DNA of 27,657 nucleotides from DASZHC01 sp035938215 (GCA_035938215.1 DASZHC010000159.1:1-27657); one strand, 5' to 3'. Positions 1 to 8,049 are shown, counted from the stretch's first letter. The notes: generated from the sequence alone by a model not told the origin. Translations and numbers: made by a program.

Positions 1-1270
1 AGTGCCCATACTCGACGAACCCATCTTCATCAGGATCTCCATATTGATCGATCCAATTCAGTGCCCGTTCGATATTCGGAGAAATTCGGCTGACCAACTC
101 CAGATCACCAGTGCGTTTATAGTAAGCCGCTGCCAACAGCACGAACAAAGGCGTTGAGTCGGCGCTTCCGTAATAGCGGCCGAACGGGACCTCTCCAGTT
201 TGAGCCATTTCGCTTTGCCGCATTTCGTGCAGAATTTTCCCAGGTTCCGCATCACGATCCGGGTCTAGCTCCGTTGCCTGCATGGAAGAAAGACAGGTGA
301 GAACCCCTTTAGCGATCTCAGGGCACATCCAGAGATATTCCAAACCCGTAACAATTCCATCGCGACCAAAGATCGTGCTAAACCAGGGGACACCCGCATA
401 AGGGTACAACCCATCCGGGGTCGGAGTAACTAACATCTTCAAATCGGCCACGGACCGACCAATCCAATCATTGAATTGCTCGTTGGAGGTATAGATATCA
501 ACTCCGGAGAGTTCGGCTCCTCGCTTCTCAAGCAGGTTCAGGACATTGCCTTCAAGGTGGGAAACTTCAGCTGCCTCGCCCGCGCGACAATGAATATCGA
601 TAGCGACCTCAGTCTGCTTGCCCTTCGAAAGCTGAATGGGAATCCGCATTTGGCTTGCAGAAACAACTGCAGGCAAAATGCTTGATTCAATGCGAGTCCC
701 TCGCTGAACCCCATCCAGGCCCTGGTAAAGCAGAGTTACGGCGCTCGGCTCCAGGCGCGGATTGAGAAGATTGCCGCGCCGGTTGCGATGAAATCCTCTA
801 ACCTCAAAAATATCGGCAAAATCGGACTCAAGGTCTATGATCAACTCGAGTGTCACGATTTCAGCATCGTAATTCTGCACCTGGATGCGCTGCCTGCAGC
901 TGTTTCCCCAGAGAAAAGTCGAACGCGAAAAATGCAGCTTCCCCCGACCGAGATCCCTGCGATCCGTTAATCGCAGGTCAGGATTCGTGAGATCGGCCGT
1001 AAATACGGCGTTGTCCCGCCGTACGGAGGAACTCAGTAAAAGAGGAGCTTGTTCTTCCAGGCGAAGCACAAGGCGGGAAAGGTGTCTCATCTCTTTATAG
1101 AAGAGCCCTTGCTCCGTCGACGACAGGGTGCGGAAATCGCCGCGCCGATCGAAAACGGCGAATAAGTCTCCCGTCATGAGGACATTCGTCTGATTATCGG
1201 CTAAAGACGATTGCGCACTTACGTAGTACTGATTTTCGATTTCAATTACATCAAAGCTCGGCGTTTGCAT
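1..1270 (-). CDS. Glycogen debranching enzyme-like protein (amylo-alpha-1,6-glucosidase family), 5' part
   Basis: An uninterrupted frame of 423 codons starts with ATG at 1268-1270. An in-frame TGA lies two codons upstream, so this is the first possible start. The gene runs off the left edge. Residues about 20-230 look like the N-terminal beta-rich domain of bacterial glycogen-debranching proteins (GDE_N_bis type), with motifs such as EMRHLSRLVLRLE and FEVRGFHRNRRG. From about residue 260 the (alpha/alpha)6 catalytic part begins, with PYAGVPWFSTIFGRDG and later PFGRYYGSADSTPLFV, both typical of this family. Its likely role is cytosolic hydrolysis of alpha-1,6 branch linkages in glycogen or a related glucan. 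The acidic catalytic residues expected further on lie outside the window. Directly upstream on the same strand is the decayed tail of a group 1 glycosyltransferase, so this was probably the second gene of a glycosyltransferase-debranching pair. Unlike most neighbours it shows no frameshift. Confidence 0.88.
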   Translation of the reverse strand, partial: MQTPSFDVIEIENQYYVSAQSSLADNQTNVLMTGDLFAVFDRRGDFRTLSSTEQGLFYKEMRHLSRLVLRLEEQAPLLLSSSVRRDNAVFTADLTNPDLRLTDRRDLGRGKLHFSRSTFLWGNSCRQRIQVQNYDAEIVTLELIIDLESDFADIFEVRGFHRNRRGNLLNPRLEPSAVTLLYQGLDGVQRGTRIESSILPAVVSASQMRIPIQLSKGKQTEVAIDIHCRAGEAAEVSHLEGNVLNLLEKRGAELSGVDIYTSNEQFNDWIGRSVADLKMLVTPTPDGLYPYAGVPWFSTIFGRDGIVTGLEYLWMCPEIAKGVLTCLSSMQATELDPDRDAEPGKILHEMRQSEMAQTGEVPFGRYYGSADSTPLFVLLAAAYYKRTGDLELVSRISPNIERALNWIDQYGDPDEDGFVEYGH

Positions 1271-1296
1271 CCATCAAGCGGCTCGTTGAACAAGTC

Positions 1297-1362
1297 TCAG
1301 GCTTCTCTGTCGTCACTGTTCCGATCTGAACACAGCCGATGATAGTGTGCAACCTAATCTCG
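1297..1362 (-). pseudogene. Tail remnant of a group 1 (GT4) glycosyltransferase
   Basis: Read on the minus strand, this piece gives RD, a TAG stop, then VAHYHRLCSDRNSDDREA and a TGA at 1297-1299. It matches, residue for residue in most places, the last 25 or so residues of the intact GT4 at 23356-24432 (QDHVALYHRLCSEGEGDD). The nucleotide alignment is also direct, with a CAC codon in the intact gene standing where TAG stands here. Nothing further upstream could be aligned convincingly. It therefore looks like the 3' end of a second GT4 copy that once preceded the debranching gene, and is now non-functional. Confidence 0.6.
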
Positions 1363-1574
1363 AGACAGATGATGCCCAGTATTTTTGGCGAAAGGCCGGA
1401 AAGCAGCCGTCCAACGACGATTCCAGGGCCGATTCATAGAGCTTTAGAGTGATACAAGACCAAGATGCAAGCAGCCCTGAACTGTCTCCTGCGGGCGAAA
1501 CTGCAGCTGCAGGAAGTGGAAAAGCAGTTTTGCGCCTTCGAGTCTTTCCAGTCAAACCAGGTTCCTGGGTTAGT

Positions 1575-1802
1575 AAACTCTTTGGACTTTTGGGTCCGGA
1601 TCCCATTCGGGCGCTGTGTGGTCGGCAACCCTCAACGGTATTACGGCAGCCCCTGTTATGGGTGTTTATGATGCTTATGGCCAGTAATAAGAAAATCATG
1701 GGCAAGCTCACCCTGCCCAAATACCTCAGGATCCTCGCCTGAGCCGCGACGCTGATCATGGCTAGCAGCCAGCTAGAAACCCCTCCCATTTCGCAGGCCT
1801 GA
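1575..1802 (+). pseudogene. NRAMP-family divalent metal transporter, C-terminal remnant
   Basis: Three plus-strand frames together rebuild the end of an NRAMP-type (MntH-like) proton-coupled Mn2+/Fe2+ transporter. DPIRAL is encoded at 1599-1616. WSATLNGITAAPVM follows at 1619-1660 in another frame. VFMMLMASNKKIMGK follows from 1662 in a third frame, ending with RILA, a TGA where the family has Trp (1740-1742), and AATLIMAS. This is the last two membrane helices with the conserved ASNKKIMG loop. At least two frameshifts and one nonsense change make it non-functional. The rest of the roughly 400-residue protein is absent. The upstream stretch 1363-1574 shows no recognisable NRAMP sequence. The identification is by recalled family pattern and is fairly secure; how the gene was lost is inference. 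Confidence 0.7.
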
Positions 1803-1893
1803 GGCGCGGCCTCGTTATTTCGGATTATTTACAGAAACCGAAATTAATATGAGCACGAAAAGAGCTTAGCGTTCGAATTATTCACACTGAACT

Positions 1894-3753
1894 ATGAGCA
1901 AACGAATTTTTACTGTCGCATTGCTTGCGTGGTCGCTGGCAAGCGCCAGCAACCTGCCGGCACAAGACACTCGGAACAGCAACACGAGGCAACCAACAAT
2001 CGAAGATCGAATCGATCAGCTGGAACAGGATGAGCAGAATCTGAAAAGTCAGGTTAATCAGTTGCGTAATGATGTTGCCGATCTTCAAGATCGAATGAAA
2101 CGATTGGAGGAAGGGAAACAACTTCCCCAAGCGCCTCCGCCGGCAGCGCGTTCGGAAAAGCCCGGCCGACACACGAATTCAGCCGAGGCGCAAACGCCCG
2201 ATTCCGGAGCACAGCAATCTTACGACGTTTTTTATCAAGGCCTGCAATCAGGCGGCCACTGGTTTAACGACACAACTTATGGGGAAGTCTGGCAACCTGA
2301 CGTCGCGGCTTCGGATGGCGACTGGAGACCCTACAGTGATGGGCACTGGGCCTATACGGACCAAGGCTGGACCTGGATTTCGAATGAAGATTTCGGCTGG
2401 GCAACCTACCATTACGGGCGTTGGGCACAGCGCAGTGACACAGGTTGGGTTTGGATTCCCGGGAGCCGATGGGCTCCGGCTTGGGTCTCCCTGGCGAGAA
2501 AGTAGCGATCATGTTGGCTGGGCCCCTCTACCTCCGGAGGTGCCAGATGACTCGCCAACACGGGTGGGAGACTGGGTCGATAACTACTACGATATCGGTC
2601 CTGCAGCCTATTTATTCGTGAAGATAGGGGATTTATCGCGGCCTAATTATCGTGACGTGATTCTTAGACCTGCAAACAATGTGGAGTTCTTTTCCAGGAC
2701 CAAGAACGTCACCGATATCGTTTATGGTGGCGACGTAGTTTGCGGTCAACGGACCTCGTTACGAACAGGTTTCGTCTCAAGTGAAGATCCCCAGTTACAA
2801 ACTGAGTTATGTCACGGAAAATGAGGGGCGCTTCGGGATCAACACAAGAGGTGATCAATTGCAAGTAATGGCCCCCCGAGGGCTACGATACAACCAATGG
2901 AGCGGCAAACACCGATTCCGGCCGACTTGCCGCCAAGACCAACTCCGCCGAAGCCAGGGACCGCGAATTCACAAAATCAAGCGGCAGAAAAGGGGCCCAG
3001 GAGCAAACTTCCGGCAACCCTTCCGCCTCGGAAGCTTCGCCGCAGAGCCAGGAGCGGTCGGGCACTCAGCAGGCAACTCCAACTCCACAGGAACAGCCGC
3101 CTCGACCGGGCTCTTCTCCAACACGTGCCGGAGGCGAACAGAACCTGCAATCAAGGAAACCGACTCAACAAGAAGCTAACGCTCCTCGCGCGGAGACTGC
3201 CCAACCTGCGGCACCGTCGCCAACCCCTCAGGGCTCTGGCGAAAGCCAGAAACAAAAGTTTGAAAGCCCTTCTTCAGCGTCCTCACCGTCCGGCACACCC
3301 CGCGCTGAAATGCCCGCTCCTGCTGAATCTTCGCCTATTTCGCGGCGTTCGCTCGAGCGCAGAGACCAGGAACGTCAGGCCACTAAACCGACCCCATCAC
3401 GTTCCGAAGAATCAAGAAGTCACATGCCTGCGACAGATCAATCTCCTTCAAAGGAGCAGCCGAACGCCCAGAATCAATCCCCAGGCGAGCGTACCAAAGA
3501 ACAATCGAATGAACCGCGAAAGGCGATTGAGCCACGCGGAGACCAACCGGGCGAGGATCGGCCAAATGACAGAAGCTCGCGTTCGGAAAATCAGCCGGAA
3601 GCAAAAAAAAGCCAACCTGGGGAACTTCAACGATCACCTGAAGCTAGGCCGCGGGTGGAAGAAAAGCAGTCCCAGCGCACGAGTCCGGACCACGACAAGG
3701 GCGAGAAGCAAGAACCCAAAAAGCCTAAGAAGGAGGAACCGAAGTCCGAGTAG
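1894..3753 (+). pseudogene. Secreted DUF6600-type protein with a long disordered tail; three frameshifts
   Basis: The ATG at 1894 opens a signal peptide (MSKRIFTVALLAWSLASAS, with a likely cut after NLPA). A short coiled coil follows (residues about 35-75, DRIDQLEQDEQNLKSQVNQL). Then comes the aromatic DUF6600 region, with DWRPYSDGHWAYTDQGWTW, ATYHYGRW and GWVWIPGSRWAPAWVS. Near 2490 (ctccctgg) one extra base moves the frame, and WRESSDHVGWAPLPPE continues in frame 2. A second shift near 2739-2747 leads to NGPRYEQVSSQVKIPSYKL in frame 3. A third shift, in the C6 run at 2872-2877, returns to frame 1, followed by a Pro/Gln/Ser/Lys-rich low-complexity tail to the stop at 3751-3753. The repaired protein would be about 620 residues and probably envelope-associated. 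The function of the family is unknown. Homopolymer positions make sequencing error a real alternative to decay. The tail overlaps the convergent PRC gene by 29 bases. Confidence 0.72.
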
Positions 3754-4168
3754 CCGAGCAGCAACCATCATCTTGAGGACTAAGCGCCTCCTCGGGTCGA
3801 GTCTCCTCGATGGAGGTGATTCTTTTCAGAGGTACAAACCTCTCATAATGTGCGTTTACATCCTCTTTTTCGACCTGCGCGAACTCAAGTCCCAGTTGAG
3901 CTGTCGGAGCCCGTCTGATCTGCTCGGCAGAATAGCTGATCCGGATTGTGCCATTTCCCTCCATGTGACTGTCTGCTGCGGGAACGACATGGCGTTTGTG
4001 GGGAAATGATGAACTCTTAACGCCGATATAGGCCACCCGAAACGTGCTTGGATCCAACCAAAAGCCCGCCATAGCACCGATCCGTTCACCTCGTTGATCT
4101 ACAACCTCGCGGCTCACGAATTTCTCCGCCGCGGCCTCATCAAAAGAAGAGAAATCTGACGAATACAT
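3725..4168 (-). CDS. PRC-barrel domain protein
   Basis: This intact protein of about 147 residues begins MYSSDFSSFDEAAAEKFV and continues with VSREVVDQRGERIGAMAGF and AYIGVK. That pattern, a short strand followed by D..GE.IG, is typical of the PRC-barrel, a small beta-barrel used as a partner-binding module in RimM and the photosynthetic reaction-centre H subunit. In soil bacteria such stand-alone proteins are often linked to stress responses, but the partner here is unknown. I chose the ATG at 4166-4168 because a purine-rich AAAGGGGAT lies about ten bases upstream. A GTG at 4198 would add ten charged residues. The C-terminal 25 residues overlap, on the opposite strand, the end of the DUF6600 gene. 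No membrane segment or signal peptide is visible. Confidence 0.75.
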   Translation of the reverse strand: MYSSDFSSFDEAAAEKFVSREVVDQRGERIGAMAGFWLDPSTFRVAYIGVKSSSFPHKRHVVPAADSHMEGNGTIRISYSAEQIRRAPTAQLGLEFAQVEKEDVNAHYERFVPLKRITSIEETRPEEALSPQDDGCCSATRTSVPPS

Positions 4169-4251
4169 GAAATTTCGATCCCCTTTTCCCTTTCCCACGG
4201 GGTTGGTCGGACGGATTCAAACTGAACTGTGAAAAAAAACTTTGTGCTGTT

Positions 4252-5022
4252 CTAGTTCCGCTTTTGCGCTGGCCGCACCGCAAAGGGCCCAACCAATTCG
4301 ATGAGACGCAGCGCGTTCGACGGCGCTCGCGTATTAATATCATTATTGAAGTAGACGAATGCGTCGACTCCCTCTCGTGCGGCGTGACGCAAGAACTTAG
4401 CCCAGGGCCTCAGCTCTCCGTCTGTATAGTCGTGTGCTGCCCCTCCCGCCAAGCCATGAAACCGCACATAAACAAACCGTGCGGTAATTTCGAGACACTT
4501 CGGCATAGCTGTCGAACTTAGAGCAACGTTTGCCACCCCATGCCTGCGGAGGAGTTTGAAAACTTCCTCATCGAGCCAGGACGGATCCCGAAATTCGATC
4601 GCATGGCGAACCCGGCGGTTAAACGTTGCAAAAAGCTGCGGAGACGCACCACGTCCTTTTTTCAGGGTGCCTGGCAACTGCCACAGGATAGGCCCGAGGT
4701 GGCTTCGAAGCGAACGCGAACGGGTTAACAGAATTTTGAATGACTTGGCCCCCGGGCGAAGGCGCTTAAAGTGCGTTACGGCGCGACTGCCTTTTATACT
4801 GTAGAGAAAAACCTGCGGTGCATTCTGATTCCATGCCGCAAAGGTTTTTTGAGTTGGAAGACGATAGAATGTCCCGTTGACTTCGACGGTCGGGAACTGG
4901 GTTGCGTAAAACTGCAGCTGCCGGCTGGGCGACACACCGGCCGGATAGAAAGATTCTCCCCAGCTTTTATAACTCCAGCCGCTCGTTCCGACGTATACGC
5001 GGCCCGCTTTCATTGCTTTCAA
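4252..5022 (-). CDS. DUF72 (YecE-like) family protein
   Basis: An intact 256-residue protein of normal family length. Signature motifs are VYVGTSGWSYKSWGESFYP at the N-terminus, PTVEVNGTFYRLP, FLYSIKGSRAVTH, GPILWQLPGTL, HAIEFRDPSW, VYVRFHGLAGGAAHDYTDGEL and DAFVYFNNDINTRAPSNA. DUF72 proteins adopt a TIM-barrel-like fold. Their biochemical activity is not firmly known, although several genomes place them near debranching and trehalose genes. The start is the ATG at 5020-5022, and MKAMKAGRVYVG leaves a normal short lead before the first strand. The decayed phosphoketolase ends 13 bases upstream. No frameshift or missing motif is seen, so I expect this gene to be functional. Confidence 0.9.
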   Translation of the reverse strand: MKAMKAGRVYVGTSGWSYKSWGESFYPAGVSPSRQLQFYATQFPTVEVNGTFYRLPTQKTFAAWNQNAPQVFLYSIKGSRAVTHFKRLRPGAKSFKILLTRSRSLRSHLGPILWQLPGTLKKGRGASPQLFATFNRRVRHAIEFRDPSWLDEEVFKLLRRHGVANVALSSTAMPKCLEITARFVYVRFHGLAGGAAHDYTDGELRPWAKFLRHAAREGVDAFVYFNNDINTRAPSNALRLIELVGPFAVRPAQKRN

Positions 5023-5035
5023 TTCGCGAGAACAT

Positions 5036-5434
5036 TCATTTCCTTACCCCCTGCCAACGCCAGCCCGTGATTTCTTCTGGATCGCGTCCGGTTTCCTGGA
5101 TCCGTCGAACGAAATCGCGGAGTAGATACTCGTAATAAAGGATCCGTTCAGCACAATGTTCAGGAACGCTTCGTAGGAAGGAAATAGTCCATGCCTTCCC
5201 GTAAGGAGGTAGCCCTGAAGCCACGCTTGGCAGTGTGTTCCCCAATGAGGAAGCAGGCGGTCTTTGATGTGTTCGGGCTTCAGAGGCTCTCGGAGCATCA
5301 CGTTGTCCCGTAAGTAGATCTGCGCCCCTGCGAGGTAATTCACCCGCCTGCAGATAGCGAATTAAGGCGCCAAGCGAAACTTGGCCCTCGGCCGTGGAAC
5401 TCAGTTTAAATTTATCGGTAGGAGCCAGTCGCAT
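5036..5434 (-). pseudogene. Phosphoketolase (xylulose-5-P/fructose-6-P) reduced by internal deletions
   Basis: Family-specific blocks appear in the right order but with most of the protein missing. The N-terminal TPP-domain opening is NYLAGAQIYLRDNVMLREPL plus KPEHIKDRLLPHWGT (about 5230-5343). It joins directly to WLQGYLLTGRHGLFPSYEAF (about 5165-5225), which belongs far downstream in a normal enzyme of about 800 residues. That in turn joins the C-terminal YEYLLRDFVRRIQETGRDPE and ITGWRW ending. The frame also shifts near 5340, where the upstream GALIRYLQA is in a different frame from NYLA. An intact enzyme would split xylulose-5-phosphate into acetyl phosphate and glyceraldehyde-3-phosphate with thiamine diphosphate. 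This remnant lacks almost all cofactor-binding and catalytic residues and cannot be active. No acetate kinase partner is visible nearby. Confidence 0.8.
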
Positions 5435-5443
5435 ACAATTCAC

Positions 5444-5635
5444 GATCGCAACTGCAGGCCAGTGCGGTTCTAACGTCCCTCGATGAGCTCAGCTTTGCTC
5501 GCGAGCAAGACCGCCGCGGCGCGCGGCAATTTTTCATGAGCAGACCGATTTTTAGCGAGGCCGCGCTTCAGACCAGCGAGATTAAGGTCTCAGGAAGAAC
5601 TCGCGCTTCGCACTTAAATTCGTAAAGCTGCCTTG
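5444..5635. other. Short stretch without a recognised gene
   Basis: This lies between the phosphoketolase remnant and the next minus-strand ORF. One minus-strand frame gives an alanine- and lysine-rich peptide ending AAAVLLASKAELIEGR before a stop. It has no start codon and no family I recognise. It may be the end of another lost gene or chance. Confidence 0.3.
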
Positions 5636-6154
5636 TCAGTCTCCACCCTGTAACCGGCTGACGCGAAGCCTTTTCAAGCCGGCCCAAAGCGCGACAATCG
5701 CCAACACGAGCAAGCCTCGCTTAATCCAAAGACGACCATTTGGGGCATCCCAGTCAGTCGTGGGATCCGCGAGAGTCCGGAGAACGTCTGCACGAACGCG
5801 TCTTTCGGTGTCCGCATCGAGTTGTACATCGGATCTCAACAGCATAAGTGCCGGATCGCCGACACGCATCCCAAAGCCGATTAATCCCGCAGTCGGACTG
5901 TCGGCAAACAGTCTTCTTTTTCCAAAAGCCCTCTCGACCAGGCCAGTGCAATCCTCACCGAAAAAGGGACGCCCTTCTAATTGATTCAAAAACTCGATGA
6001 CTTCGCAAGTAATGTTCTGATCAATCTTCCGAAAATCGGTGGATGGAATCGTAACATCCCAGCCTGCATGGTCCCGCGCCTTGAATGTCTCAAGAGGGGT
6101 CCAATTTAATCCGTTTACAAAATTCTCCTTTGATTGCCGAAGCCTTGAACGCAA
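5636..6154 (-). CDS. Unrecognised protein with a C-terminal membrane segment, probably 5'-truncated
   Basis: A 172-codon frame whose only nominal start is a TTG at 6154. The same frame runs further upstream to about 6235 without an ATG, which suggests that the true N-terminus is lost or frameshifted. Visible features are FFGEDCTGLVERAFGKRRLF (residues about 64-83) and LIGFGMRVGDPALMLL, with a hydrophobic helix near the C-terminus (GLLVLAIVALWAGLKRL) followed by basic residues, as in a tail-anchored protein. The short DCTGLVERAF segment faintly resembles the NCT.FV element around the catalytic cysteine of permuted papain-like (YiiX/NlpC-P60-like) proteins. This is a weak hint only, and I do not assign a function. 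It sits on the same strand as, and downstream of, the stress-type genes at 6.3-8.0 kb. Confidence 0.45.
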   Translation of the reverse strand: MRSRLRQSKENFVNGLNWTPLETFKARDHAGWDVTIPSTDFRKIDQNITCEVIEFLNQLEGRPFFGEDCTGLVERAFGKRRLFADSPTAGLIGFGMRVGDPALMLLRSDVQLDADTERRVRADVLRTLADPTTDWDAPNGRLWIKRGLLVLAIVALWAGLKRLRVSRLQGGD

Positions 6155-6285
6155 AACCGTAGCGGGACTTAGCGTAGAGTCTCCAGCCCGAAGGTGACGA
6201 TATTCGGGGCGGGCGCGGCGCCGCTTGGGCGCCTTTCACCCAGGCCGCGCAGTCGACGCGGACAAAAGTCGAACACCGCGGTCAA

Positions 6286-6552
6286 TCATTTAGCCGCCGC
6301 CACATAAATAGCTGACTTTGCAACTCTTGTAAGCTCTTTGTCTTTTTCCTCTTCTTCTCGAAGTTTTGTTTCAAGAAGTTTCGCGCCTTCCTTGTCTCCT
6401 AACAATTCGGCATAAATCCGCACGGTTCCGTATCCGGCTATTTCGTAATGCTCGACGCGTTGTGCCGCTGAGATCAACCCCGCATCCTTGACCTCCGGAT
6501 CGGCTTCTTCCTCGATCATCTCAGCACCTTCAGCAATAATCCCTTCCATTCC
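6286..6552 (-). pseudogene. DUF892 (YciE/YciF-like ferritin-fold) protein, C-terminal half only
   Basis: From GMEGIIAEGAEMIEEEADPE onward the frame matches the second half of DUF892 proteins, including AGLISAAQRVEHYEIAGYGT, then IYAELLGDKEGAKLL and a charged tail ending KSAIYVAAAK. The intact paralogue at 18494-19012 shows the expected N-terminal half with the first metal-ligand-type glutamates, and that half is missing here. Upstream the sequence changes abruptly near 6552 into the start of a YihY gene in another frame, so the join looks like one deletion. DUF892 proteins form four-helix ferritin-like bundles and are linked to stress responses. With only two helices left this copy is unlikely to fold properly. 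An internal ATG at 6547-6549 could still start a short peptide. Confidence 0.75.
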
Positions 6553-6701
6553 AGCGGCGCCAAGGAAAAGACCGTAAAGTAGGCTAATGCTGCGCCCAGT
6601 TGAGGGCATTTATCTTCCATCCATTCGCGTGCCGCATTTTGGAAAAGTGATACGACGCCTTTAGGATAAGACTTCTCGGCCCCGGGTTTTTTGGGTGCCA
6701 T
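6552..6701 (-). pseudogene. YihY/BrkB-family inner-membrane protein, N-terminal 50 codons
   Basis: The ATG at 6699-6701 begins MAPKKPGAEKSYPKGVVSLF. It continues FQNAAREWMEDKCPQLGAAL and AYFTVFSLAPL, the hallmark opening of YihY/UPF0761 (BrkB-like) proteins, where the AALAYFTVFSLAPL helix is the first of about six membrane spans. Immediately after SLAPL the family sequence stops and DUF892 C-terminal sequence begins in a neighbouring frame, so roughly 250 residues are missing. The reading frame upstream of the ATG is open and continuous with the preceding ORF (to 7115), probably because a stop was lost. YihY proteins are polytopic membrane proteins of poorly known role. This remnant could at most make one membrane helix. 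Confidence 0.75.
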
Positions 6702-7115
6702 TTCAGAACGATCCTGTCCTCCAGGGAGAATGACTCGCTCAGTCGCCACCGAGGGAGTTGGGAGTTCTCGGGCGCGTGCCGGATGTTTAATTTGCCTCGT
6801 CAGGGAGGAGCTCCAGGACTTTGCATAGCGTTGCGCTAAGCTGATTGCTACAGCTCCAAGAAGTTCTGCGGCCAAAGAAAAGAATCCACGTCCAGGTTTC
6901 ACGTGCCTGGCTTTGGAGGAGGAGCTGATCCGTTGGGAAGGATGTGTTTCACTTTTCCCGCTCAAAGCCATGGGAGTCTGTCCTCGTTTCGGAAAAAGCT
7001 GCCGGGAAAGTAACCATCCATCAACGATTCCGAATCCAACCAACAGAGATCTTCCGGAGAAAATTGAATTCTGCCCAGATGGCCGGACACGGTTGCCCCT
7101 CAATCTCTCTACCAA
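6702..7115 (-). pseudogene. Small membrane-anchored protein remnant (YtxH/DUF3618-like), run into YihY
   Basis: The open frame upstream of the YihY ATG contains LLVGFGIVDGWLLSRQLFPK, a single hydrophobic helix ending in the GWLLSR motif also present in the intact gene at 7208-7588 (GFMCGWLLSRLPARKK). A second weaker hydrophobic patch follows (SLAAELLGAVAISLAQRYAK). Its only start is a TTG at 7115. The frame extends upstream to about 7175 without an ATG, and no stop separates it from YihY, both signs of decay. The layout, a small protein with a short soluble part and one anchor, is common in the holin-X, DUF3618 and YihY clusters of soil bacteria. I am confident of the pattern but not of the exact family. 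Confidence 0.4.
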
Positions 7116-7207
7116 CAGATGCGCATAACGCCAGACGCACGCCAGACGCGCATGCTCAGTGCCAGCAATCTTATTTCTAAATTAGCGTTGGTAGATTCCA
7201 TTTCATT

Positions 7208-7588
7208 TTAATCAGCTTCTGTCCTCGCCGTATGAGTCTTGATTTTCTCCGCCACCTTCTTCGCAATGTATGCGGCGATCAGAGGCTTGGAAGTGCTCCA
7301 TGCTAGCGCTCTGACCTTGCTCAGCGTCTTACCGCGATCTCTTTTGACCTGCTCTTGGTCCTCGCTGTAAACGTAGATCTTCTTTTTTCGTGCTGGTAAG
7401 CGGGACAGAAGCCACCCGCACATGAATCCGGTGGTAACCCATTCCCATGGATAATGCTGAATCGACTGGACGATGCGCAGGCGGACATCAAGATCGCGCC
7501 TCAAAAGCAACAGAAAATCGTGCACCTGCATTCTAGCTTTCGCCAAGTCCTCGGCTATCTGCTGCTTTTTGTCCTGTGTTCCAGCCAT
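7208..7588 (-). CDS. Small membrane-anchored protein, YtxH/DUF3618-like
   Basis: An intact 126-residue protein starting MAGTQDKKQQIAEDLAKARM. The N-terminal part is a charged helix. A central segment, HYPWEWVTTGFMCGWLLSRL, is the WxxxxxxGxxxGWLLSR anchor seen in DUF3618- and YtxH-like proteins, followed by a basic stretch (PARKKK) that fits the positive-inside rule. The C-terminal part (STSKPLIAAYIAKKVAEKIK) is amphipathic. The ATG at 7586-7588 has AAGGA about seven bases upstream and overlaps the end of the holin-X gene by 34 bases, a sign of translational coupling. Proteins of this type usually accompany holin-X and YihY genes in envelope-stress clusters. The molecular role is unknown. Confidence 0.65.
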   Translation of the reverse strand: MAGTQDKKQQIAEDLAKARMQVHDFLLLLRRDLDVRLRIVQSIQHYPWEWVTTGFMCGWLLSRLPARKKKIYVYSEDQEQVKRDRGKTLSKVRALAWSTSKPLIAAYIAKKVAEKIKTHTARTEAD

Positions 7589-8049
7589 TGGCGATCCTTT
7601 TGAAGCTCCGCGAACGTCATAGGGAAAAGCGGTTTAGCAATCCTGGCTCTAAAGATGACTCCGACTGCGAGGCTGATAAAAAGTAGCGACCCTGCTGTAG
7701 CCAGGGCGCTCCAGCCCCAAGCCCAGTGGAGTATCAGCATCATCAGGTAAAGCAGAAAGACGATTAACATCACGCCAAAGCCGGCAAAGCAAACGACGGT
7801 GCCGGCCAATAACAAACCCAAAACAAGTAAATGAAGGCCTGCCTCGCGAAACTCTAATCCGAAAAGTCGCAGCCGCAGTTCCAAATAGCTGACTACCGAA
7901 GCGATCGCGCCGCGAATTAGGTCGCTTCTCGGCGGTTTAACAGCCCGATCTTCATGTGAGGCGGTGGGTGCCATCAAGTTAATTCGAGAGTGATTCGCAT
8001 GGCAAGGGTTCAGCGGATGTTCATGCATACGCCTCGCATTCACGCTCAT
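7555..8049 (-). CDS. Phage holin-like / putative actinobacterial holin-X family membrane protein
   Basis: The core from residue about 26 (MAPTASHEDRAVKPPRSDLI) has an amphipathic lead, RGAIASVVSYLELRLRLFGL and EFREAG. Two long hydrophobic helices follow: LHLLVLGLLLAGTVVCFAGF and, after a short turn, SALATAGSLLFISLAVGVIF, with a third hydrophobic stretch (MLIVFLLYLMMLIL) between. This helical hairpin after an E.R.RLFGLE segment is typical of the holin-X / Phage_holin_3_6 family. Despite the name, chromosomal members are not known to lyse cells and are usually placed with stress-type membrane genes, as here. The start is uncertain: the open frame begins at 8049, but the ATG at 7972-7974 fits the family better. 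No strong ribosome site precedes either. Confidence 0.7.
   Translation of the reverse strand: MSVNARRMHEHPLNPCHANHSRINLMAPTASHEDRAVKPPRSDLIRGAIASVVSYLELRLRLFGLEFREAGLHLLVLGLLLAGTVVCFAGFGVMLIVFLLYLMMLILHWAWGWSALATAGSLLFISLAVGVIFRARIAKPLFPMTFAELQKDRQWLEHRTKSSR

Noticed and set aside
1313..1789. 158-codon minus-strand frame
   Set aside because: It lies opposite the NRAMP remnant, shows no family pattern apart from chance hydrophobic stretches, and the real GT4 tail is in another frame.
2897..4009. 370-codon plus-strand frame, very rich in Arg and Pro
   Set aside because: It is an out-of-frame reading of the low-complexity tail of the DUF6600 gene, and the frame ending at 3753 has the natural composition.
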